Positions 1-11,396 of a DNA stretch of 64,000 nucleotides are shown here, piece after piece; the first letter of the stretch is position 1, and each line of letters begins with the position of its first letter. Where the stretch lies: the NCBI GenBank assembly GCA_041653595.1, contig JBAZFB010000002.1, forward strand, positions 1 through 64,000, read 5' to 3'. This DNA is from Candidatus Omnitrophota bacterium. Lineage in GTDB: Bacteria > Omnitrophota > Gorgyraeia > Pluralincolimonadales > Pluralincolimonadaceae. A model generated the notes under the pieces. It had not been told where the DNA came from. It did not search any database and saw nothing but the letters and a program-made list of their open reading frames with translations. The position numbers were made by a program, and so were the translations under genes.

Positions 1-100
1 ACTCATAATCCCCGTAGCCTTAGAGAAGGGCTTGCGCTTCGCCATACGCGAAGGCGGCCACACCGTAGGCGCGGGAGCGGTATCAGAGGTTATAGCGTAA
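1..100 (+). CDS. tuf: Elongation factor Tu, 3' end of a first tuf copy (partial)
   Basis: This is the C-terminal end of EF-Tu, cut by the window edge; the first base is the last base of a codon and the stop is TAA at 98-100. The encoded end corresponds to the last part of the beta-barrel domain III. The 100 bases are identical, base for base, to 15111-15210, the end of the complete tuf gene in this window, and identity stops right after the stop codon. A second tuf copy kept identical by gene conversion is the natural reading. Position next to rpmG, tRNA-Trp, secE and nusG is the usual place of one of two tuf copies. Confidence 0.95.
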   Translation, partial: LIIPVALEKGLRFAIREGGHTVGAGAVSEVIA

Positions 101-104
101 TCTT

Positions 105-254
105 ATGCAAGAGCAAGTGATTTTTGAATGCACGACCTGTAAGAACCATAATTATTCTTCGTCGAAGAATAAGAAGAACGTTACTGAGCGAATAGAACTG
201 AAGAAATACTGCAGGTTCTGTAAGAAGCATACTGTCCACAAGGAAAAGAAATAG
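105..254 (+). CDS. rpmG: 50S ribosomal protein L33
   Basis: A 49-residue basic protein of the large ribosomal subunit, normal in length for L33. Two zinc-knuckle pairs are visible, C9-x2-C12 and C36-x2-C39, so this is the zinc-binding (C+) form. The start ATG lies four bases after the tuf stop, which suggests co-transcription with tuf. The order tuf, rpmG, tRNA-Trp, secE, nusG is common in bacteria and supports the call. A terminator-like hairpin follows at once. Confidence 0.93.
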   Translation: MQEQVIFECTTCKNHNYSSSKNKKNVTERIELKKYCRFCKKHTVHKEKK

Positions 255-261
255 CAAGACC

Positions 262-305
262 AAACCGCCTTCGGAAATTGAGTCCGCGAAGGCGGATTTA
301 ATTTT
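262..305 (+). terminator. Terminator-like hairpin between rpmG and tRNA-Trp
   Basis: CCGCCTTC at 265-272 pairs perfectly with GAAGGCGG at 288-295, and an inner GGA/TCC pairing extends the stem with a two-base bulge. The stem is followed by ATTTAATTTT. This has the shape of a weak Rho-independent terminator or of a processing signal ahead of the tRNA. The T-tract is interrupted, so partial readthrough into tRNA-Trp and secE is likely. Confidence 0.55.
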
Positions 306-382
306 AGGCCAGTAGCTCTAATTGGTAGAGCAGCGGACTCCAAATCCGCCTGTTGGGGGTTCGAGTCCCTCCTGGCCTGCCA
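306..382 (+). tRNA. trnW: tRNA-Trp (anticodon CCA)
   Basis: A full cloverleaf can be drawn. The acceptor strands are AGGCCAG at 306-312 and CTGGCCT at 372-378, followed by G as discriminator and an encoded CCA at 380-382. The D arm is GCTC/GAGC. The anticodon stem is GCGGA/TCCGC around the loop CTCCAAA, giving anticodon CCA for tryptophan. The T arm carries TTCGAGT. It sits between rpmG and secE, where tRNA-Trp is often found. It supplies the only codon class (UGG) for Trp under the standard code. Confidence 0.97.
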
Positions 383-394
383 GAAAAAAATGCG

Positions 395-595
395 ATGAAA
401 GCGATAGAAAACGTAAAAACATTTTTGAACGAAGTGAGGGCCGAGATGAAGAAGGTCTCGTGGTCGAGCCGCCAGGAACTGGTAGCTTCGGCGTGGATCG
501 TCATCGTCTCCGTGCTGGTCTTCACCGTGATCTTGGGGTTCTTTGATTTTTCATTCTCGAAAATAGTCCATTTGATATTGAAACAAGGATTGTAA
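395..595 (+). CDS. secE: Protein translocase subunit SecE
   Basis: Small integral membrane subunit that clamps SecY in the Sec translocon. With the start at 395 it has 66 residues, the short single-span form usual outside enterobacteria. The conserved cytoplasmic amphipathic motif with K19, K20, V21, S22 and W23 precedes one transmembrane helix at about 31-50. An upstream in-frame ATG at 353 lies inside the tRNA and would add residues encoded by the tRNA body, so it was rejected. nusG follows after six bases. Confidence 0.93.
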   Translation: MKAIENVKTFLNEVRAEMKKVSWSSRQELVASAWIVIVSVLVFTVILGFFDFSFSKIVHLILKQGL

Positions 596-601
596 GCGAA
601 G

Positions 602-1132
602 ATGGCGAAGAAGTGGTACGTTATCCATACCCAGACAGGCGCGGAAGAGAAAGTTAAGTCCGCGATAGAGAAGCGCGCCGAGTCGAATAATATGAAGGAA
701 GCCATCGCCCAGGTCCTCATCCCGACCGAACAGGTCTCGGAAGTAAAGGAAGGCAAGAAGAAGATAACCCAGAGGAAGTTCTTTCCCGGTTATGTCCTTG
801 TCGAGATGGACCTTAACGACAATACATGGTACCTCGTCAAGAATACCACCGGCGTCACCGGTTTCATCGGCGCCAGGACAAAGCCCGTAGCCCTCAGGGA
901 AGACGAAGTGCAGTCCATATTGAAACAGAGCGAGGACCGCAAGGTAAAACCGACGCCGAAGGTCATATTCGAGAGGGGCGAATCGGTAAGGGTGACGGAC
1001 GGCCCGTTCACGAATTTTAACGGTGTAATAGAGGAAGTAAACCCGGATAAGGGTAAGTTGAAGGTTTCAGTCACGATATTCGGACGGTCGACCCCGGTCG
1101 AATTAGAATACTGGCAGGTAGAAAAACTCTAA
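602..1132 (+). CDS. nusG: Transcription termination/antitermination protein NusG
   Basis: A 176-residue NusG that binds RNA polymerase and, through its C-terminal domain, Rho or ribosomal protein S10. The N-terminal NGN domain opens with the WYVIHTQTG signature at residues 5-13, and the C-terminal KOW domain lies at about 120-176. Length is typical. It sits directly before rplK, in the standard secE-nusG-rplKAJL-rpoBC order, and one base separates it from rplK. Confidence 0.97.
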   Translation: MAKKWYVIHTQTGAEEKVKSAIEKRAESNNMKEAIAQVLIPTEQVSEVKEGKKKITQRKFFPGYVLVEMDLNDNTWYLVKNTTGVTGFIGARTKPVALREDEVQSILKQSEDRKVKPTPKVIFERGESVRVTDGPFTNFNGVIEEVNPDKGKLKVSVTIFGRSTPVELEYWQVEKL

Positions 1133-1133
1133 A

Positions 1134-1559
1134 ATGGCAAAGAAGATAAAGGCAACCATCAAATTGTATTGCCCGGCAGGCCAGGCTAATCCCGCGCCTC
1201 CGGTTGGTCCGGCGCTCGGTCAGCACGGCGTGAACATCATGGAGTTCTGCAAGAAGTTCAACGAGATGAGCAGGTCGCAGGAAGGCCTGACCCTCCCGGT
1301 AGTTATCTCGGTTTACGAAGACAAGAGTTTCAGCTTCATCGTGAAGAGCCCGCCCTGTTCGGTCCTGTTGAAGAGGGCGTGCAACCTCGCCAAGGCTTCG
1401 GGCGTCCCGAACAAAGAGAAGGTCGGCAAGGTCACGAAGGACCAGCTCATCGAGATAGCGAAGATAAAATTCAAAGACCTTAATACGGAAGATATTAACG
1501 AGGCGATAAAGATCGTAGCAGGAACCGCCCGCAGCATGGGCATCGACGTTGAAGGTTAA
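1134..1559 (+). CDS. rplK: 50S ribosomal protein L11
   Basis: A 141-residue L11, exactly the usual length, forming the GTPase-associated centre with 23S rRNA. The N-terminal [17 protein letters not shown] segment, the site bound by thiopeptides, and the C-terminal rRNA-binding domain are both intact. The first in-frame ATG right after the nusG stop is used. It belongs to the L11-L1 pair that opens the rplKAJL-rpoBC cluster. Confidence 0.97.
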   Translation: MAKKIKATIKLYCPAGQANPAPPVGPALGQHGVNIMEFCKKFNEMSRSQEGLTLPVVISVYEDKSFSFIVKSPPCSVLLKRACNLAKASGVPNKEKVGKVTKDQLIEIAKIKFKDLNTEDINEAIKIVAGTARSMGIDVEG

Positions 1560-1572
1560 GGAAGAATCTAAA

Positions 1573-2265
1573 ATGGCAAGCAAAAGAGTAAAGGCTTTCG
1601 AAGGTCTGGTAGACAAAAATAAGAAGTATTCACTTAAGGAAGCGATCTCCTTATTAAGGAAAGCTCCCAAGACGAAGTTCGACGAATCGGTGGATCTGGC
1701 CATAAAGCTGGATATAGATCCGAAACAGTCCGAACAGATGGTGAGGGGCACTATCGTCCTGCCGCACGGTACCGGTAAGACCAAGAGGGTCGCGGTATTC
1801 TGCAAAGGCGAATCGCAGCACAGGGCTAAGGAAGCCGGCGCTGAACATGTCGGCGCGGAAGACCTGATAGAAAAGGTGTCAAAGGGATTCCTCGATTTTG
1901 ACGTCGCCGTCGCCTCGCCCGAGATGATGAGGGAACTCAGTAAACTCGGAAAAGTGCTAGGCCCGAAAGGCCTCATGCCTAACCCGAAGGCCGGCACGGT
2001 CACCGAAGATGTGGCCAAGGCCGTAAAGGAAGTCAAGGCCGGTAAGGTCGAGTTCAAGATGGACAAGATCTCCAATATAAATATATCCGTCGGGAAGGCC
2101 TCATTCGAAGATAACAAGATATATGAGAACGCTTATACCCTTATCGAGGCGGTACAGCACGCAAGGCCGGCCACGTTAAAGGGCAATTACATCAGGTCCA
2201 TATCGATATCGACGACAATGGGTCCCGGAGTTAGGCTGGACCTTTCTAACCTGGCAAGGGGTTAA
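1573..2265 (+). CDS. rplA: 50S ribosomal protein L1
   Basis: A 230-residue L1 of the mobile L1 stalk, normal in length. The start at 1573 (MASKRVKAF) was chosen because AAGGAAGA precedes it at a good ribosome-binding distance. An earlier ATG at 1549 overlaps the end of rplK and would add eight residues not seen in the family. The conserved GKVLGPKGLMPNPKAGT segment is visible in the middle of the protein. In many bacteria L1 represses its own mRNA; no target site was identified here. Its stop overlaps the rplJ start by one base. Confidence 0.95.
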   Translation: MASKRVKAFEGLVDKNKKYSLKEAISLLRKAPKTKFDESVDLAIKLDIDPKQSEQMVRGTIVLPHGTGKTKRVAVFCKGESQHRAKEAGAEHVGAEDLIEKVSKGFLDFDVAVASPEMMRELSKLGKVLGPKGLMPNPKAGTVTEDVAKAVKEVKAGKVEFKMDKISNINISVGKASFEDNKIYENAYTLIEAVQHARPATLKGNYIRSISISTTMGPGVRLDLSNLARG

Positions 2266-2798
2266 TGGAAATGGAAAAACTTAGCCGCAAAGTCAAGGGA
2301 GTGATGGTAGATGAGGTCGCTGGCCTGATAAAGAATAACCCGTACCTCTTCTTCGTAAATTTTGAGAAGGTCAAGGCGTCAAAAACCGAGAAGCTGAGGA
2401 AGATGCTTAAGAAATCGTCTTCCGAGCTCAAGGTCGTAAAGAGGTCGATACTTAAGCTCGCGCTCAAGAAACAAAAGCTCGAGCCGTTATGCGATATCGC
2501 CGAGAAGTCATCGGCGGTTACGTTCTCCAAGGACGACCCGACCAAGGCCTCGAGGATATTATACGATTTCGCCAAGGCCGAACAGAACATGGTCATAAAG
2601 GGCGGGTATATGGACGGCCAGGTGCTTTCGACCGAAAGTGTCAAGGAATTAGCCATGCTGCCGCCGCGGGAAGTCATGCTGGCGAGGGTCATGGGCGGGA
2701 TGAAAGCGCCTATTCAGGGCCTGGCTAATGTATTGAGGGGAAATTTGCAGAAACTGGTCAGGGTGCTGAACGAAGTCTCAAAGAAAAAGAGCAATTAA
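2265..2798 (+). CDS. rplJ: 50S ribosomal protein L10
   Basis: A 177-residue L10, the base of the L7/L12 stalk, with the usual N-terminal globular domain and a C-terminal helix that carries L7/L12 dimers. The start shares one base with the rplA stop and follows AAGGGG; a second ATG two codons later at 2271 is also possible. It is followed after 23 bases by rplL, the usual pairing that forms the L10-(L12)n complex. Confidence 0.95.
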   Translation: MEMEKLSRKVKGVMVDEVAGLIKNNPYLFFVNFEKVKASKTEKLRKMLKKSSSELKVVKRSILKLALKKQKLEPLCDIAEKSSAVTFSKDDPTKASRILYDFAKAEQNMVIKGGYMDGQVLSTESVKELAMLPPREVMLARVMGGMKAPIQGLANVLRGNLQKLVRVLNEVSKKKSN

Positions 2799-2821
2799 AA
2801 AAGAAGGAGAAGGAGGTTAAG

Positions 2822-3226
2822 ATGGCAGAAGTGACGGAGAAGGTGGAACTTAGCAAGAAGTTGAATGACATAATGAAGTCGGTCGAGGAGATGAGTGTCC
2901 TTGAGCTTTCGACACTTGTTAAGGCGATGGAAGAGAAGTTCGGCGTGACTGCGGCTGTCCCGATGGCTGCAGCGGCTGCAGCGGCTCCCGCAGCAGCTGC
3001 CGCGGTAGAAGAGAAATCGACCTTTACCGTAGTTTTGACTGATTGCGGCGCCAACAAGATAAACGTCATCAAAGAGATCCGCTCGGTGACTACTCTCGGT
3101 TTGAAGGAAGCCAAGGACCTCGCTGATTCGGCCCCGAAACCGGTAAAAGAGAACGTTCCCAAGGAAGAAGCTGAAGCTATCAAGAAAAAGCTTGAAGCTG
3201 CCGGCGCAAAGGTCGAACTCAAGTAA
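2822..3226 (+). CDS. rplL: 50S ribosomal protein L7/L12
   Basis: A 134-residue stalk protein that recruits translational GTPases. The N-terminal dimerisation domain (about 1-35), an alanine-rich flexible hinge (about 40-62) and the C-terminal factor-binding domain are all visible. It is a little longer than the 120-130 usual, mostly through the hinge. A strong ribosome-binding site, AAGGAGG, lies just ahead of the start, which fits the need for multiple copies per ribosome. Confidence 0.97.
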   Translation: MAEVTEKVELSKKLNDIMKSVEEMSVLELSTLVKAMEEKFGVTAAVPMAAAAAAAPAAAAAVEEKSTFTVVLTDCGANKINVIKEIRSVTTLGLKEAKDLADSAPKPVKENVPKEEAEAIKKKLEAAGAKVELK

Positions 3227-3260
3227 CGTTTTTGTTTAAAACCAAATCCGGGAAAACCAA

Positions 3261-6200
3261 ATGGCGATAAAAAGGAAGAATTACGCGAAATTACCTGAAC
3301 TTTTCGAGATGCCCAACCTTCTCGACGTGCAGGTCCGTTCGTATTATGATTTTCTCCAGACGGACGTGCCCAAGGCGAAGAGAGGGCGTACGGGGCTTGA
3401 AGAGGTATTCCATGAATTCTTCCCAATAGAGAGCCCAGACGGTGCGTATAAGCTCGAGTATGTCAACTACTCTCTCGGGAAGCCTAAGTATGACGATTTC
3501 GAATCGTTAAAGCTTGGCATGACATTCGCCGTACCCCTTAAACTTAAAATACGCCTAAGGGGAAAGAAGGACATCAAGGAGCAGGAAGTCTATTTAGGCG
3601 AACTGCCCCTTATGACCAGGACGGGGACCTTTATCGTGAACGGCGATGAAAGGGTCATCGTAAGCCAACTGCACCGTTCCCCGGGCGTCTCCTTCGAGGA
3701 AGAGACCCACCCGAACGGGAAGAAGCTCTTTTCGTCAAGGGTGATACCTTACAGGGGCTCCTGGATAGAGTTCGAGTTCGACGTAAACGATTGCCTGCAC
3801 GCGGTCATCGACAGGAGGAAGAAAGTCCTCGCTACGGTGCTTTTACGCGCGATGGGCTATTCGACAGACGGCGATATACTTGACGCGTTCTGCGGCATCG
3901 ATACAAAAACGCTCAAGGAGAAGCAGGACCTCAAAGACCTTATCGGCCATACGGTAGCCGCCGACATCGTGGACGAGAAGAGCGGAGAGGCGCTTAACCT
4001 GAAATACAAGAAGCTCGATAAAGAGCTCGTGGAAGAGCTTTGGGACAAGCATCACGTGAGATCGATACAGATACTAAAGCAGGCCTCCCTTGAAATAGAG
4101 AATACGCTCCAAAAAGACCATCTCAAGTCGAGGGATGAGGCGCTCATAGATATATATAGGAAGCTGCGCCCCGGCGACCCGGCTACGGTCGAATCGGCGC
4201 AGAACCTGATAAACCGGCTATTCTTCGATCCCAAGAGATACGACCTGGGCCGCGTCGGCCGTTATATCATAAACAGGAAAGTCGACCTGAACCTGCCTCT
4301 CGACCAGAGGACGATAACTCCCCAGGACCTGGTAGCGATAATCAAATATCTTATAAAGCTCAAGAACGGCGAAGGCCAGCTCGACGATATAGACCATCTC
4401 GGGAACAGGCGCATCCGCACCGTCGGAGAGCTGCTGCAGAACCAGTTCAGGATCGGTCTCGCCCGCCTCGAAAGGTCTATACGCGAGAGGCTCTCGATAT
4501 ACGACCTCGAGAACATAATGCCGCATAACCTGATAAATTCCAAACTGGTCTCAAGCGTGATCAGGGATTTCTTCGGACGTTCGCAGTTGTCGCAGTTCAT
4601 GGACCAGACGAACCCGTTAGCCGAGATGACGCACAAGCGCCGCTTGAGCGCGCTCGGTCCAGGCGGCCTCTCGCGCGAGAGGGCCGGTTTCGAGGTCCGC
4701 GACGTCCATCATTCGCATTACGGCCGTATCTGCCCTATAGAGACGCCTGAAGGCCCGAACATCGGACTCATAGCTTCTTTATGCACTTACGCGCGCATTA
4801 ACGAGTTTGGTTTCATAGAGACGCCTTACAGGAAAGCCGAAAAGGGCAGGGTCACGGAAAAGACCGATTATCTTTCTGCTGACATCGAAGATAAATATAT
4901 AATCGCCCAGGCGAACGCAAAGCTCGAGTCGTCGGGCCGTTTCGCGGAAGGCGATGTGCTTTGCAGACATAAGGGCGATTTCCCGCTCACGCCCAGGGAA
5001 AAAGTCGATTACATGGACGTGAGCCCGAGACAGCTCGTTTCTATCGCTGCCAGTCTTATACCGTTCCTCGAGCATGATGACGCGAACCGCGCTCTTATGG
5101 GTTCGAACATGCAGCGCCAGGCCGTGCCTCTCATGGTCACCGAGGCCCCGCTTATCGCGACGGGAATAGAATACAGGGCCGCGAAAGACTCCGGCGCCGT
5201 GATAATAGCGGAAGAGGAAGGCGTCGTGAAATCGGTACAGGCCGATGAGATAACGATAGGCGATAAGACATACAGGCTGCGCAAGTTCATGCGTTCCAAC
5301 GCGAATACCTGCGTCAACCAGAGGCCGATAGTCAAGATCGGTCAGAAGATAAAGAAGGGCGAAGTCATAGCAGACGGCCCCGGCACCTCGGAAGGCGAGC
5401 TTGCGCTGGGGAAGAACGTATTGGTCGCTTTCATGCCGTGGAGAGGTTATAATTTTGAAGACGCGATCATAATAAGCGAAAAGCTGGTCAAGGAAGACCT
5501 TTATACTTCCCTGCATATAGAAGAATTCGACAGCGAGGCACGCGATACCCGTTTGGGCAATGAAGAGGTTACGCGCGATATACCGAACGTGAGCGAAGAC
5601 GCGCTCAAGAACCTCGATGAGCACGGTATCGTCAGGATCGGCGCCGAAGTCGAGCCCGGCGATATTTTGGTCGGAAAAGTCACGCCTAAGAGTGAGACCG
5701 AGCTTTCCCCCGAAGAGAAATTGCTCCGCGCCATATTCGGCGAGAAAGCCGGCGACGTCAGGGATACTTCCCTGACAGTCCCGCCCGGCGTAGAGGGTAC
5801 GGTCGTCGAAGTCAAGGTCTTCAGCAGGAAGGGCGGAAAATCGAAGACCAAAGAAGAAGCGCAGAAAGAGATAAACGAGACCGATAAGATCAAGAAGGAA
5901 TATAGCAGCCAGATAAACAACATACAGAAACAGAAGGCGCAGAAGCTCTCGAAGGTCCTGGTAGGCCAGAAGCTCGCCGCGAGCCTCGTCGATGACGAGA
6001 CCGGCGAGACCCTCATCGCTAAAGACAAGACGATAAGGCAGACTGACCTCAAGAAACTCGAGAGATGCGACCTGGATAATATAAAGCTTCCCGAGAACAA
6101 GGAAGCCGAGGAAGAGATAAAACGCATCATAAAGATACTCGACGACCAGATACACGAACTCGAGTATGAGGAAGAGCGCGAGATAGACAAGATAAAGAGG

Positions 6201-6956
6201 GGCGACGAGCTCCCGGCGGGCGTATTGAAGAAGGTCGTAGTAATGGTCGCCACAAAGAGGAAGATCCAGGTCGGCGACAAGATGGCCGGTCGCCACGGGA
6301 ATAAAGGTGTCGTCGCGAGGATAGTCCCGGAAGAGGATATGCCTTTCCTCCCGGACGGCACGGCCGTCGAGATAATATTGAACCCGTTGGGCGTTCCTTC
6401 CCGTATGAACGTCGGGCAGATACTGGAGACGCACCTTGGCTGGGCCGCGAAAGTGCTGGGTTTTCATGTCGCTTCGCCGGTCTTCGACGGCGCCAGGGAG
6501 GAAGAGATAAAGAAGGAATTGAAAGCCGCCGGCTTGCCCGAGGACGGCCGCATAACCCTCTATGACGGTTTAATAGGCAAGGCTTTCGACCAGAAAGTAA
6601 CGGTCGGCTACATATATATGCTGAAACTTATCCACCTTGTGGATGAGAAGATACACGCCCGCTCGATCGGCCCGTATTCCCTCGTTACCCAGCAGCCGCT
6701 CGGCGGCAAGGCGCAGTTCGGCGGACAGAGGTTCGGCGAGATGGAAGTCTGGGCGCTCGAGGCCTACGGCGCAGCTTTCACTTTGCAGGAATTATTGACG
6801 GTCAAATCTGACGATGTCGTGGGACGCACGAGGATATACGAGGCGATAGTGAAGGGCGAGAACGCGCTTCAGCCCGGCACCCCCGAATCGTTTAATGTCT
6901 TGTTAAAAGAACTCCAGAGCCTGTGTCTTGACGTAAGGACGGAGAAGAAAAAATAA
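3261..6956 (+). CDS. rpoB: DNA-directed RNA polymerase subunit beta
   Basis: A complete beta subunit of 1231 residues, within the bacterial range. The rifampicin-pocket region starts near residue 437 and carries the wild-type [22 protein letters not shown] and [15 protein letters not shown] blocks, so no classical resistance change is seen. The GRHGNKG segment that contributes catalytic lysines lies near residue 1008, and the C-terminal clamp-anchoring [19 protein letters not shown] block is present. It overlaps rpoC by one base (TAATG), which indicates coupled translation of the two large subunits. Confidence 0.98.
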   Translation: MAIKRKNYAKLPELFEMPNLLDVQVRSYYDFLQTDVPKAKRGRTGLEEVFHEFFPIESPDGAYKLEYVNYSLGKPKYDDFESLKLGMTFAVPLKLKIRLRGKKDIKEQEVYLGELPLMTRTGTFIVNGDERVIVSQLHRSPGVSFEEETHPNGKKLFSSRVIPYRGSWIEFEFDVNDCLHAVIDRRKKVLATVLLRAMGYSTDGDILDAFCGIDTKTLKEKQDLKDLIGHTVAADIVDEKSGEALNLKYKKLDKELVEELWDKHHVRSIQILKQASLEIENTLQKDHLKSRDEALIDIYRKLRPGDPATVESAQNLINRLFFDPKRYDLGRVGRYIINRKVDLNLPLDQRTITPQDLVAIIKYLIKLKNGEGQLDDIDHLGNRRIRTVGELLQNQFRIGLARLERSIRERLSIYDLENIMPHNLINSKLVSSVIRDFFGRSQLSQFMDQTNPLAEMTHKRRLSALGPGGLSRERAGFEVRDVHHSHYGRICPIETPEGPNIGLIASLCTYARINEFGFIETPYRKAEKGRVTEKTDYLSADIEDKYIIAQANAKLESSGRFAEGDVLCRHKGDFPLTPREKVDYMDVSPRQLVSIAASLIPFLEHDDANRALMGSNMQRQAVPLMVTEAPLIATGIEYRAAKDSGAVIIAEEEGVVKSVQADEITIGDKTYRLRKFMRSNANTCVNQRPIVKIGQKIKKGEVIADGPGTSEGELALGKNVLVAFMPWRGYNFEDAIIISEKLVKEDLYTSLHIEEFDSEARDTRLGNEEVTRDIPNVSEDALKNLDEHGIVRIGAEVEPGDILVGKVTPKSETELSPEEKLLRAIFGEKAGDVRDTSLTVPPGVEGTVVEVKVFSRKGGKSKTKEEAQKEINETDKIKKEYSSQINNIQKQKAQKLSKVLVGQKLAASLVDDETGETLIAKDKTIRQTDLKKLERCDLDNIKLPENKEAEEEIKRIIKILDDQIHELEYEEEREIDKIKRGDELPAGVLKKVVVMVATKRKIQVGDKMAGRHGNKGVVARIVPEEDMPFLPDGTAVEIILNPLGVPSRMNVGQILETHLGWAAKVLGFHVASPVFDGAREEEIKKELKAAGLPEDGRITLYDGLIGKAFDQKVTVGYIYMLKLIHLVDEKIHARSIGPYSLVTQQPLGGKAQFGGQRFGEMEVWALEAYGAAFTLQELLTVKSDDVVGRTRIYEAIVKGENALQPGTPESFNVLLKELQSLCLDVRTEKKK

Positions 6957-9900
6957 TGTTAAAAGAAGATATTTTAGAAAAAGCCGGAAAGAAATCGAAG
7001 AAGGACGATATGTTCCTGAAGCCCCGCGATAAGTCGATGGAGGAACCCACTACCTTCGACGCGATAAGCATCAAGATCGCATCTAACGAGACTATCCGTT
7101 CCTGGTCGCGCGGCGAGGTCAAGAAACCCGAGACGATCAACTACAGGACGCTCAAGCCGGAAAAAGACGGCCTCTTCTGCGAGAAGATATTCGGCCCTAC
7201 AAAGGACTGGGAGTGCAACTGCGGAAAATACAAGAGGATAAAATACAAGGGCATAGTCTGCGACAGGTGCGGCGTCGAGGTGACCCTCTCTAAGGTAAGG
7301 CGCGAGAGGATGGGCCATATCGAATTGGCCGCTCCGGTATCTCACATATGGTTCTTTAAGGCCATGCCCACCAGGATGGGCGCTCTCCTGGACATAAATT
7401 TAAGGGATCTCGAAAGGGTCCTCTATTACGAAGAATATATCGTCGTCGACCCGGGCGAATCTTCCCTCAAGAAGAAACAACTCCTGACCGAAGAACAGTA
7501 CCAGGAGGCGCTTGAGAAGTTCGGCCATAAGTTCGAAGCCAGGATGGGCGCAGAGGCGATAAGGGAGCTTATCAAAGAGATAGACCTTGATAAGATGGCT
7601 ACAAAACTGCACGCCGACCTCAAGAAGGCCAAGGCCGAACAGGCCCAGAAGAAGATAGCCAAGGTCTTGAAGATAGTCGAGGCCTTCAGGAAATCCGGCA
7701 ACAAGCCCGATTGGATGATAATAGATGTCATCCCGGTCCTGCCGCCTGACCTCCGTCCGCTGGTCCCGCTTGACGGCGGAAGGTTCGCGACGAGCGACCT
7801 AAACGACCTCTACAGGAGGGTCATAAACAGGAATAACCGTCTTAAGAAATTACTCGAGCTCAAAGCGCCCGAGATAATCATAAGGAACGAGAAGAGGATG
7901 CTCCAGGAAGCTGTCGACGCGCTCTTCGATAACGGCCGCCACGGCAGGCCGGTCCTCGGTCCCGGGAACAGGCCGCTCAAGTCCTTGAGCGATATGCTTA
8001 AGGGCAAGCAGGGTCGTTTCCGCCAGAACCTCCTCGGCAAGCGCGTAGATTATTCGGGCCGTTCGGTCATCGTCGTAGGGCCTGAACTTAAGCTTAACCA
8101 GTGCGGCCTTCCGAAGAAGATGGCGCTCGAGCTCTTCGAGCCTTTCATCATAAGGAAGCTCAGGGAACAGGGTTTCGTCCATACGATAAAGAGCGCGAAA
8201 AAGATGGTAGAGAAGGCGCGCCTTGAGGTATGGGATATACTTGATGACGTCATCAAGGAACACCCGGTCATGCTGAACCGCGCCCCGACGCTCCACAGGC
8301 TCGGCATCCAGGCATTCGAGCCGGTCCTTATAGAAGGTAAAGCCATAAGGATACATCCGCTGGTCTGCACCGCTTTCAACGCCGATTTCGACGGCGACCA
8401 GATGGCCGTCCATGTGCCGCTTTCGATAGAGGCGCAGATGGAATGCAGGCTCCTCATGCTCTCTACGAATAATATATTCTCGCCGGCTAACGGCAACCCG
8501 ATAACCACCCCGACGCAGGATATAGTCCTCGGCTGCTATTATTTGACGAAGGACAAAGACGGGGCTAAGGGCGAAGGCAAGGTCTTCAGCGACAAAGAGG
8601 AAGCCCTTATCGCTTTTGATGACGACCAGATAACGCTCCACTCGAAGATAAAGGTGAGGATAGACGGCAAGATCATCGACACGACCGTAGGAAGGGTCAT
8701 ATTCAACAACGTCTTTCCCGAAGGTTTCCTGTTCGTCAACAGGCCGATGAGCAAATCCGAACTCGGCGGCGTTATATTGGATGTGCACAAGCAGTTCGGC
8801 CAGAAAAAGACCGTCGAGATACTGGATAAACTCAAAAAACTCGGCTTTGAATACGCCACTATAGCCGGCATATCAATAGCGATCGACGACCTCCATATAC
8901 CGACAGAGAAAGATAAGTTTATCAAGGAAGCCCGCGAAGAAGTCCTCCATGTCGAGACCCAGTACAGGAAGGGTCTTATAACCGACGGCGAAAGATATAA
9001 CAATGTCATCGACATCTGGACAACTACGACGGACAAGATCTCGGACAAGATATTTGAAGAGCTTGATCAGTTCAATCCTATATTAATGATGGCCAACTCC
9101 GGCGCGCGCGGTTCGAAACAGCAGATCAGGCAGCTCGCCGGTATGAGAGGCCTCATGGCCAAACCTTCCGGCGAGATCATTGAGAGCCCGATCACCGCGA
9201 ATTTCCGCGAGGGCCTCACGGTGCTGGAATACTTCATCTCGACGCACGGCGCGAGGAAGGGTCTTGCTGATACCGCTTTGAAGACCGCCGACTCGGGTTA
9301 CCTGACCCGCAGGCTCGTAGACGTCGCGCAGGATGTCATTATAGCCGGCGACGACTGCGGCACATTGAACGGTATTTTCGTCAGCGCCATCATCGAAGGC
9401 GATGAGGTGGTCGTGCCCCTGAAGGAAAGGATCATCGGCAGGGTAGCGCTGGATAATATAGTGGATATAATCACCGACGAGGTCATAGTCTCGGCCGGCG
9501 ACCAGATAACCGAAGAGGCCGGCGAACGCATCGAACAGGCGGGGATCGAGAGGATAAGGATAAGATCGGTCCTGACCTGCGAGGCTGACCACGGCTTGTG
9601 CGCCAAGTGTTACGGCCGCAACCTTGCGACAAACAGGATGGTAGAGTTAGGCGAGGCTATCGGCATAATCGCGGCGCAGTCTATCGGCGAACCCGGCACC
9701 CAGCTGACGATGAGGACTTTCCATATCGGCGGTACGGCGTACCGAGTCGTCGCGCAGTCTTTCATCAAGTCGAAGAACAAGGGTATCGTCAAATACCACA
9801 ATCTTAAGGTCGCGGAGAAGGAGAAGGGATTCGTGGTCCTGAACAGGAACGGGCAGATCTCCGTCAATGACGAGAACGGCCGCGAACTTGAGAGATACAC

Positions 9901-10999
9901 GGTCCCGCACGGCTCGCTTTTAACGGTCGGGGAAGAAAAGAAGGTCTCGAAGGACGAGATATTCGTCAAATGGGATCCTTACACCGTCCCGATACTTACG
10001 GAAGTCTCAGGCAAGGTCCGTTATGAAGATATTAAAGACGGCCAGACGATCAGGGAAGAGGCCGACTCCGAAACAGGGCTTACCGAAAGGGTCGTCATCG
10101 AGCATAAGGGCGAATACCATCCGCAGATCGTCATACTCGATAATAAGGATGAAGTCCAGGCCCTTTATTCGATCCCGTCCGGCGCGCACATCGTCGTAAA
10201 GGACGGACAGAAGGTTGCGGGCGGCGACCTTATAGGAAAAACACCGCGTAAGACCATCAAGACAAAAGACATTACCGGTGGTCTCCCTCGCGTAGCCGAA
10301 CTATTTGAGGCACGCAGGCCTAAAGACCCGGCTATCATAAGCGAGATCGACGGTGTCGTGGAATTCGGTCCCTCGAAGAAGGGACAGCGCCGCGTCGTCG
10401 TAAAGAATCCGCAGACTAATATGAAGAAGGAATATCTGATCCCGCACGGAAAGCACCTTAACGTGTACAAGGGTGACAAGGTCGTCGCGGGCCAGCAGCT
10501 TATAGACGGACCCGTAGTCCCGCAGGATATACTGCGCGTTTCGGGCGATAAGAAACTCCAGGAATACCTCGTGAACGAGATCCAGGAGGTTTACAGGTTC
10601 CAGGGAGTCAAGATAAACGACAAGCATATCGAGGTCATTGTCCGCCAGATGCTCAAGAAGGTCAGGATAGACGAGCAGGGCGACACCGATTTCCTCGTCG
10701 GTAGCCAGGTCGACAAGTTAAAGTTCCTCGAAGAGAACGAGCGCGTAAAGAAGAAGGGCGGCAAGCCTGCGAGCGCGACACAGATGCTTCTCGGCATAAC
10801 CAAGGCCGCGCTATCGACCGAAAGTTTCATCTCGGCGGCGAGCTTCCAGGAGACGACAAGGGTCCTTACCGACGCGGCCGCAAGCGGGAAGCGCGATGAG
10901 CTCAGGGGCTTGAAAGAGAATGTCATCATGGGCCATCTCATACCCGCGGGAACGGGTTTTGAGGCACACAGGAATATAGAAGTCGGAAAAAATCTGTAA
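6956..10999 (+). CDS. rpoC: DNA-directed RNA polymerase subunit beta'
   Basis: A complete beta-prime subunit of 1347 residues. The N-terminal zinc site is seen as C87, C89, C102 and C105. The catalytic magnesium loop NADFDGDQ runs from N475 with D477, D479 and D481. The second zinc site in the C-terminal half shows [13 protein letters not shown]. Trigger-loop and bridge-helix regions follow the expected order. The start ATG overlaps the rpoB stop by one base, and rpsL follows after 12 bases. Confidence 0.98.
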   Translation: MLKEDILEKAGKKSKKDDMFLKPRDKSMEEPTTFDAISIKIASNETIRSWSRGEVKKPETINYRTLKPEKDGLFCEKIFGPTKDWECNCGKYKRIKYKGIVCDRCGVEVTLSKVRRERMGHIELAAPVSHIWFFKAMPTRMGALLDINLRDLERVLYYEEYIVVDPGESSLKKKQLLTEEQYQEALEKFGHKFEARMGAEAIRELIKEIDLDKMATKLHADLKKAKAEQAQKKIAKVLKIVEAFRKSGNKPDWMIIDVIPVLPPDLRPLVPLDGGRFATSDLNDLYRRVINRNNRLKKLLELKAPEIIIRNEKRMLQEAVDALFDNGRHGRPVLGPGNRPLKSLSDMLKGKQGRFRQNLLGKRVDYSGRSVIVVGPELKLNQCGLPKKMALELFEPFIIRKLREQGFVHTIKSAKKMVEKARLEVWDILDDVIKEHPVMLNRAPTLHRLGIQAFEPVLIEGKAIRIHPLVCTAFNADFDGDQMAVHVPLSIEAQMECRLLMLSTNNIFSPANGNPITTPTQDIVLGCYYLTKDKDGAKGEGKVFSDKEEALIAFDDDQITLHSKIKVRIDGKIIDTTVGRVIFNNVFPEGFLFVNRPMSKSELGGVILDVHKQFGQKKTVEILDKLKKLGFEYATIAGISIAIDDLHIPTEKDKFIKEAREEVLHVETQYRKGLITDGERYNNVIDIWTTTTDKISDKIFEELDQFNPILMMANSGARGSKQQIRQLAGMRGLMAKPSGEIIESPITANFREGLTVLEYFISTHGARKGLADTALKTADSGYLTRRLVDVAQDVIIAGDDCGTLNGIFVSAIIEGDEVVVPLKERIIGRVALDNIVDIITDEVIVSAGDQITEEAGERIEQAGIERIRIRSVLTCEADHGLCAKCYGRNLATNRMVELGEAIGIIAAQSIGEPGTQLTMRTFHIGGTAYRVVAQSFIKSKNKGIVKYHNLKVAEKEKGFVVLNRNGQISVNDENGRELERYTVPHGSLLTVGEEKKVSKDEIFVKWDPYTVPILTEVSGKVRYEDIKDGQTIREEADSETGLTERVVIEHKGEYHPQIVILDNKDEVQALYSIPSGAHIVVKDGQKVAGGDLIGKTPRKTIKTKDITGGLPRVAELFEARRPKDPAIISEIDGVVEFGPSKKGQRRVVVKNPQTNMKKEYLIPHGKHLNVYKGDKVVAGQQLIDGPVVPQDILRVSGDKKLQEYLVNEIQEVYRFQGVKINDKHIEVIVRQMLKKVRIDEQGDTDFLVGSQVDKLKFLEENERVKKKGGKPASATQMLLGITKAALSTESFISAASFQETTRVLTDAAASGKRDELRGLKENVIMGHLIPAGTGFEAHRNIEVGKNL

Positions 11000-11011
11000 T
11001 CAGGAGATTAA

Positions 11012-11383
11012 ATGCCAACGATATCGCAATTGATAAGGTACGGCAGGGAACAGAAAAAAAAGAGGACAAAATCCCCGGCGTTGAAGAAATGCCCGCAGAA
11101 ACGCGGCGTATGCCTTCAGGTCAAGACGATGACGCCGAAGAAACCTAACTCGGCGTTAAGGAAGATCGCCAGGATAAGGCTGACTAACAGCGTAGAGGTC
11201 ACGGGATATATCCCGGGTGAGGGCCATAACCTTCAGGAGCATTCTATCGTATTAGTCAGGGGCGGAAGAGTTAAAGATTTGCCCGGAGTCAGATATCACA
11301 TCGTCCGCGGGACATTGGATGCCGCGGGAGTAAACCAGAGGAAGAAGTCGCGCTCGAAATACGGCGCGAAGATGCCCAAGTAA
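11012..11383 (+). CDS. rpsL: 30S ribosomal protein S12
   Basis: A 123-residue S12 of the decoding centre, usual length. The [11 protein letters not shown] block carries the lysines that correspond to the streptomycin-sensitive wild type, and the [10 protein letters not shown] block near the C-terminus is intact. It opens the classical str operon (rpsL, rpsG, fusA, tuf), which here follows rpoC directly with no visible terminator. Confidence 0.97.
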   Translation: MPTISQLIRYGREQKKKRTKSPALKKCPQKRGVCLQVKTMTPKKPNSALRKIARIRLTNSVEVTGYIPGEGHNLQEHSIVLVRGGRVKDLPGVRYHIVRGTLDAAGVNQRKKSRSKYGAKMPK

Positions 11384-11396
11384 GGTTAAATAAAAT

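Noticed and set aside
353..394. Upstream ATG of secE inside tRNA-Trp
   Set aside because: It would translate the tRNA body; the start at 395 gives a normal SecE.
1071..2117. 348-codon - strand frame opposite rplK and rplA
   Set aside because: Shadow of two certain ribosomal genes; its sequence is low-information and matches nothing I know.
4779..6467. Long antisense open frame (562 codons) on the - strand opposite rpoB
   Set aside because: It mirrors the codon pattern of rpoB, has no start context or recognisable domain, and rpoB is certain.
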